Positions 39,062 to 39,240 of a stretch of DNA of 39,240 bases are shown here, piece after piece (positions within the stretch are counted from its first letter, which is position 1; every line of letters begins with the position of its first letter). This stretch comes from Bacillota bacterium (lineage in GTDB: Bacteria > Bacillota > Clostridia > Christensenellales > CAG-917), in contig JAMPEA010000010.1 of NCBI GenBank assembly GCA_023665365.1, forward strand, positions 1 to 39,240, given 5' to 3'. The position numbers and the translations under genes were made by a program. Under the pieces are notes generated by a model. It did not search any database. It saw nothing but the letters and a program-made list of their open reading frames with translations, and was not told where the DNA came from.

Positions 39062-39240
39062 ACGTTTTTTGTAAGTTTTTTTGCATTTTTTTTAAAAATC
39101 TTCAAAATTACCAACAAATTTGAAAATAATAATCAACAATTTTTATCAAATTTGTCAAAAATGCAAGCGCAAATTTGTAAAATTTGCACAAAAACCGACA
39201 TTCTAAATATAGCGTTACATTGCCGCTTTTTAAAAACCGA
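39062..39240. other. A/T-rich tail of the window
   Basis: No gene seen. Poly-T/poly-A tracts and three CAAATTTG palindromes (39115, 39147, 39170) are the only structure. No DnaA box of the TTATCCACA type was found. Confidence 0.4.

Noticed and set aside
39062..39240. Replication origin in the A/T-rich tail
   Set aside because: No DnaA boxes and no dnaA, dnaN or rpmH gene nearby.

Overview
The window looks like a chromosomal segment of an uncultured, spore-forming low-to-mid GC Firmicute of the class Clostridia. The main evidence is a Spo0A master regulator and a SigH-type sigma factor within 5 kb of each other. Supporting evidence is the mrnC-rlmB-sigH gene order known from Bacillota, many Cys-lipobox lipoproteins, a BspA-type leucine-rich surface protein, and AsnA plus AsnS for asparagine. 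I cannot name the genus from sequence alone.

Layout. 1-0.9 kb: 3' end of a BspA-like surface protein. 1-3.2 kb: mrnC, rlmB and sigH, with a repeat-filled gap after mrnC. 3.4-6.8 kb (minus strand): a MacB-type fused ABC transporter and a zinc-ribbon/acidic-tail protein. 7.1-9.4 kb: spo0A and a MATE exporter. 9.4-12.5 kb: an A/T-rich single-chain type IIG-like restriction-modification enzyme, a tRNA-Ala/tRNA-Ile pair with a duplicated tRNA 3' end, and an XRE regulator. 12.6-14.6 kb: a GT4 glycosyltransferase and dapB, converging. 14.8-16.8 kb: three small lipoprotein or membrane-anchored genes carrying copies of one promoter. 17-24.4 kb: a membrane-anchored metallophosphoesterase, a Mn-type CDF exporter, an OmpR/histidine-kinase pair, an orphan EIIC-like permease and a membrane M28-peptidase-like protein. 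24.6-29.5 kb: a 783-residue lipoprotein, a FabG-like reductase and a lipoprotein with propeller-like repeats. 29.8-34.5 kb: aspS, asnA and asnS, covering asparagine synthesis and charging of tRNA-Asp and tRNA-Asn. 34.7-37.8 kb: trxB and glmM. 37.8-38.6 kb: two tandem XRE regulators divergent from a small Cys-rich protein. 38.6-39.2 kb: palindromic repeats and an A/T-rich tail.

The most unusual content lies between the genes. (i) Eight copies of a 28-nt hairpin at four loci share a CCCC...GGGG clamp, co-varying inner stems and two alternating loop types, in arrays with a 39-40 bp period. (ii) A gene-free 682-bp block at 35615-36296 is bounded by perfect 16-bp inverted repeats, and pieces of it recur at 31.5-31.9 kb. 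(iii) A ~150-bp repeat is present twice in opposite orientation. (iv) Several genes (mrnC, the M28-like gene, trxB, glmM, perhaps dapB) have a TATAAT-like -10 box exactly six bases before the start codon and no ribosome binding site, which suggests leaderless mRNAs. (v) GlmM carries a three-unit, 17-residue tandem repeat inserted after its catalytic domain-1 segment.

Start codons were moved inward from the longest reading frame for the glycosyltransferase, CDF, M28-like, propeller lipoprotein, aspS, asnA, trxB, one XRE and one membrane protein. In these cases a promoter, repeat or RBS lies inside the longer frame. All functional calls come from motif recognition; no database search was possible.
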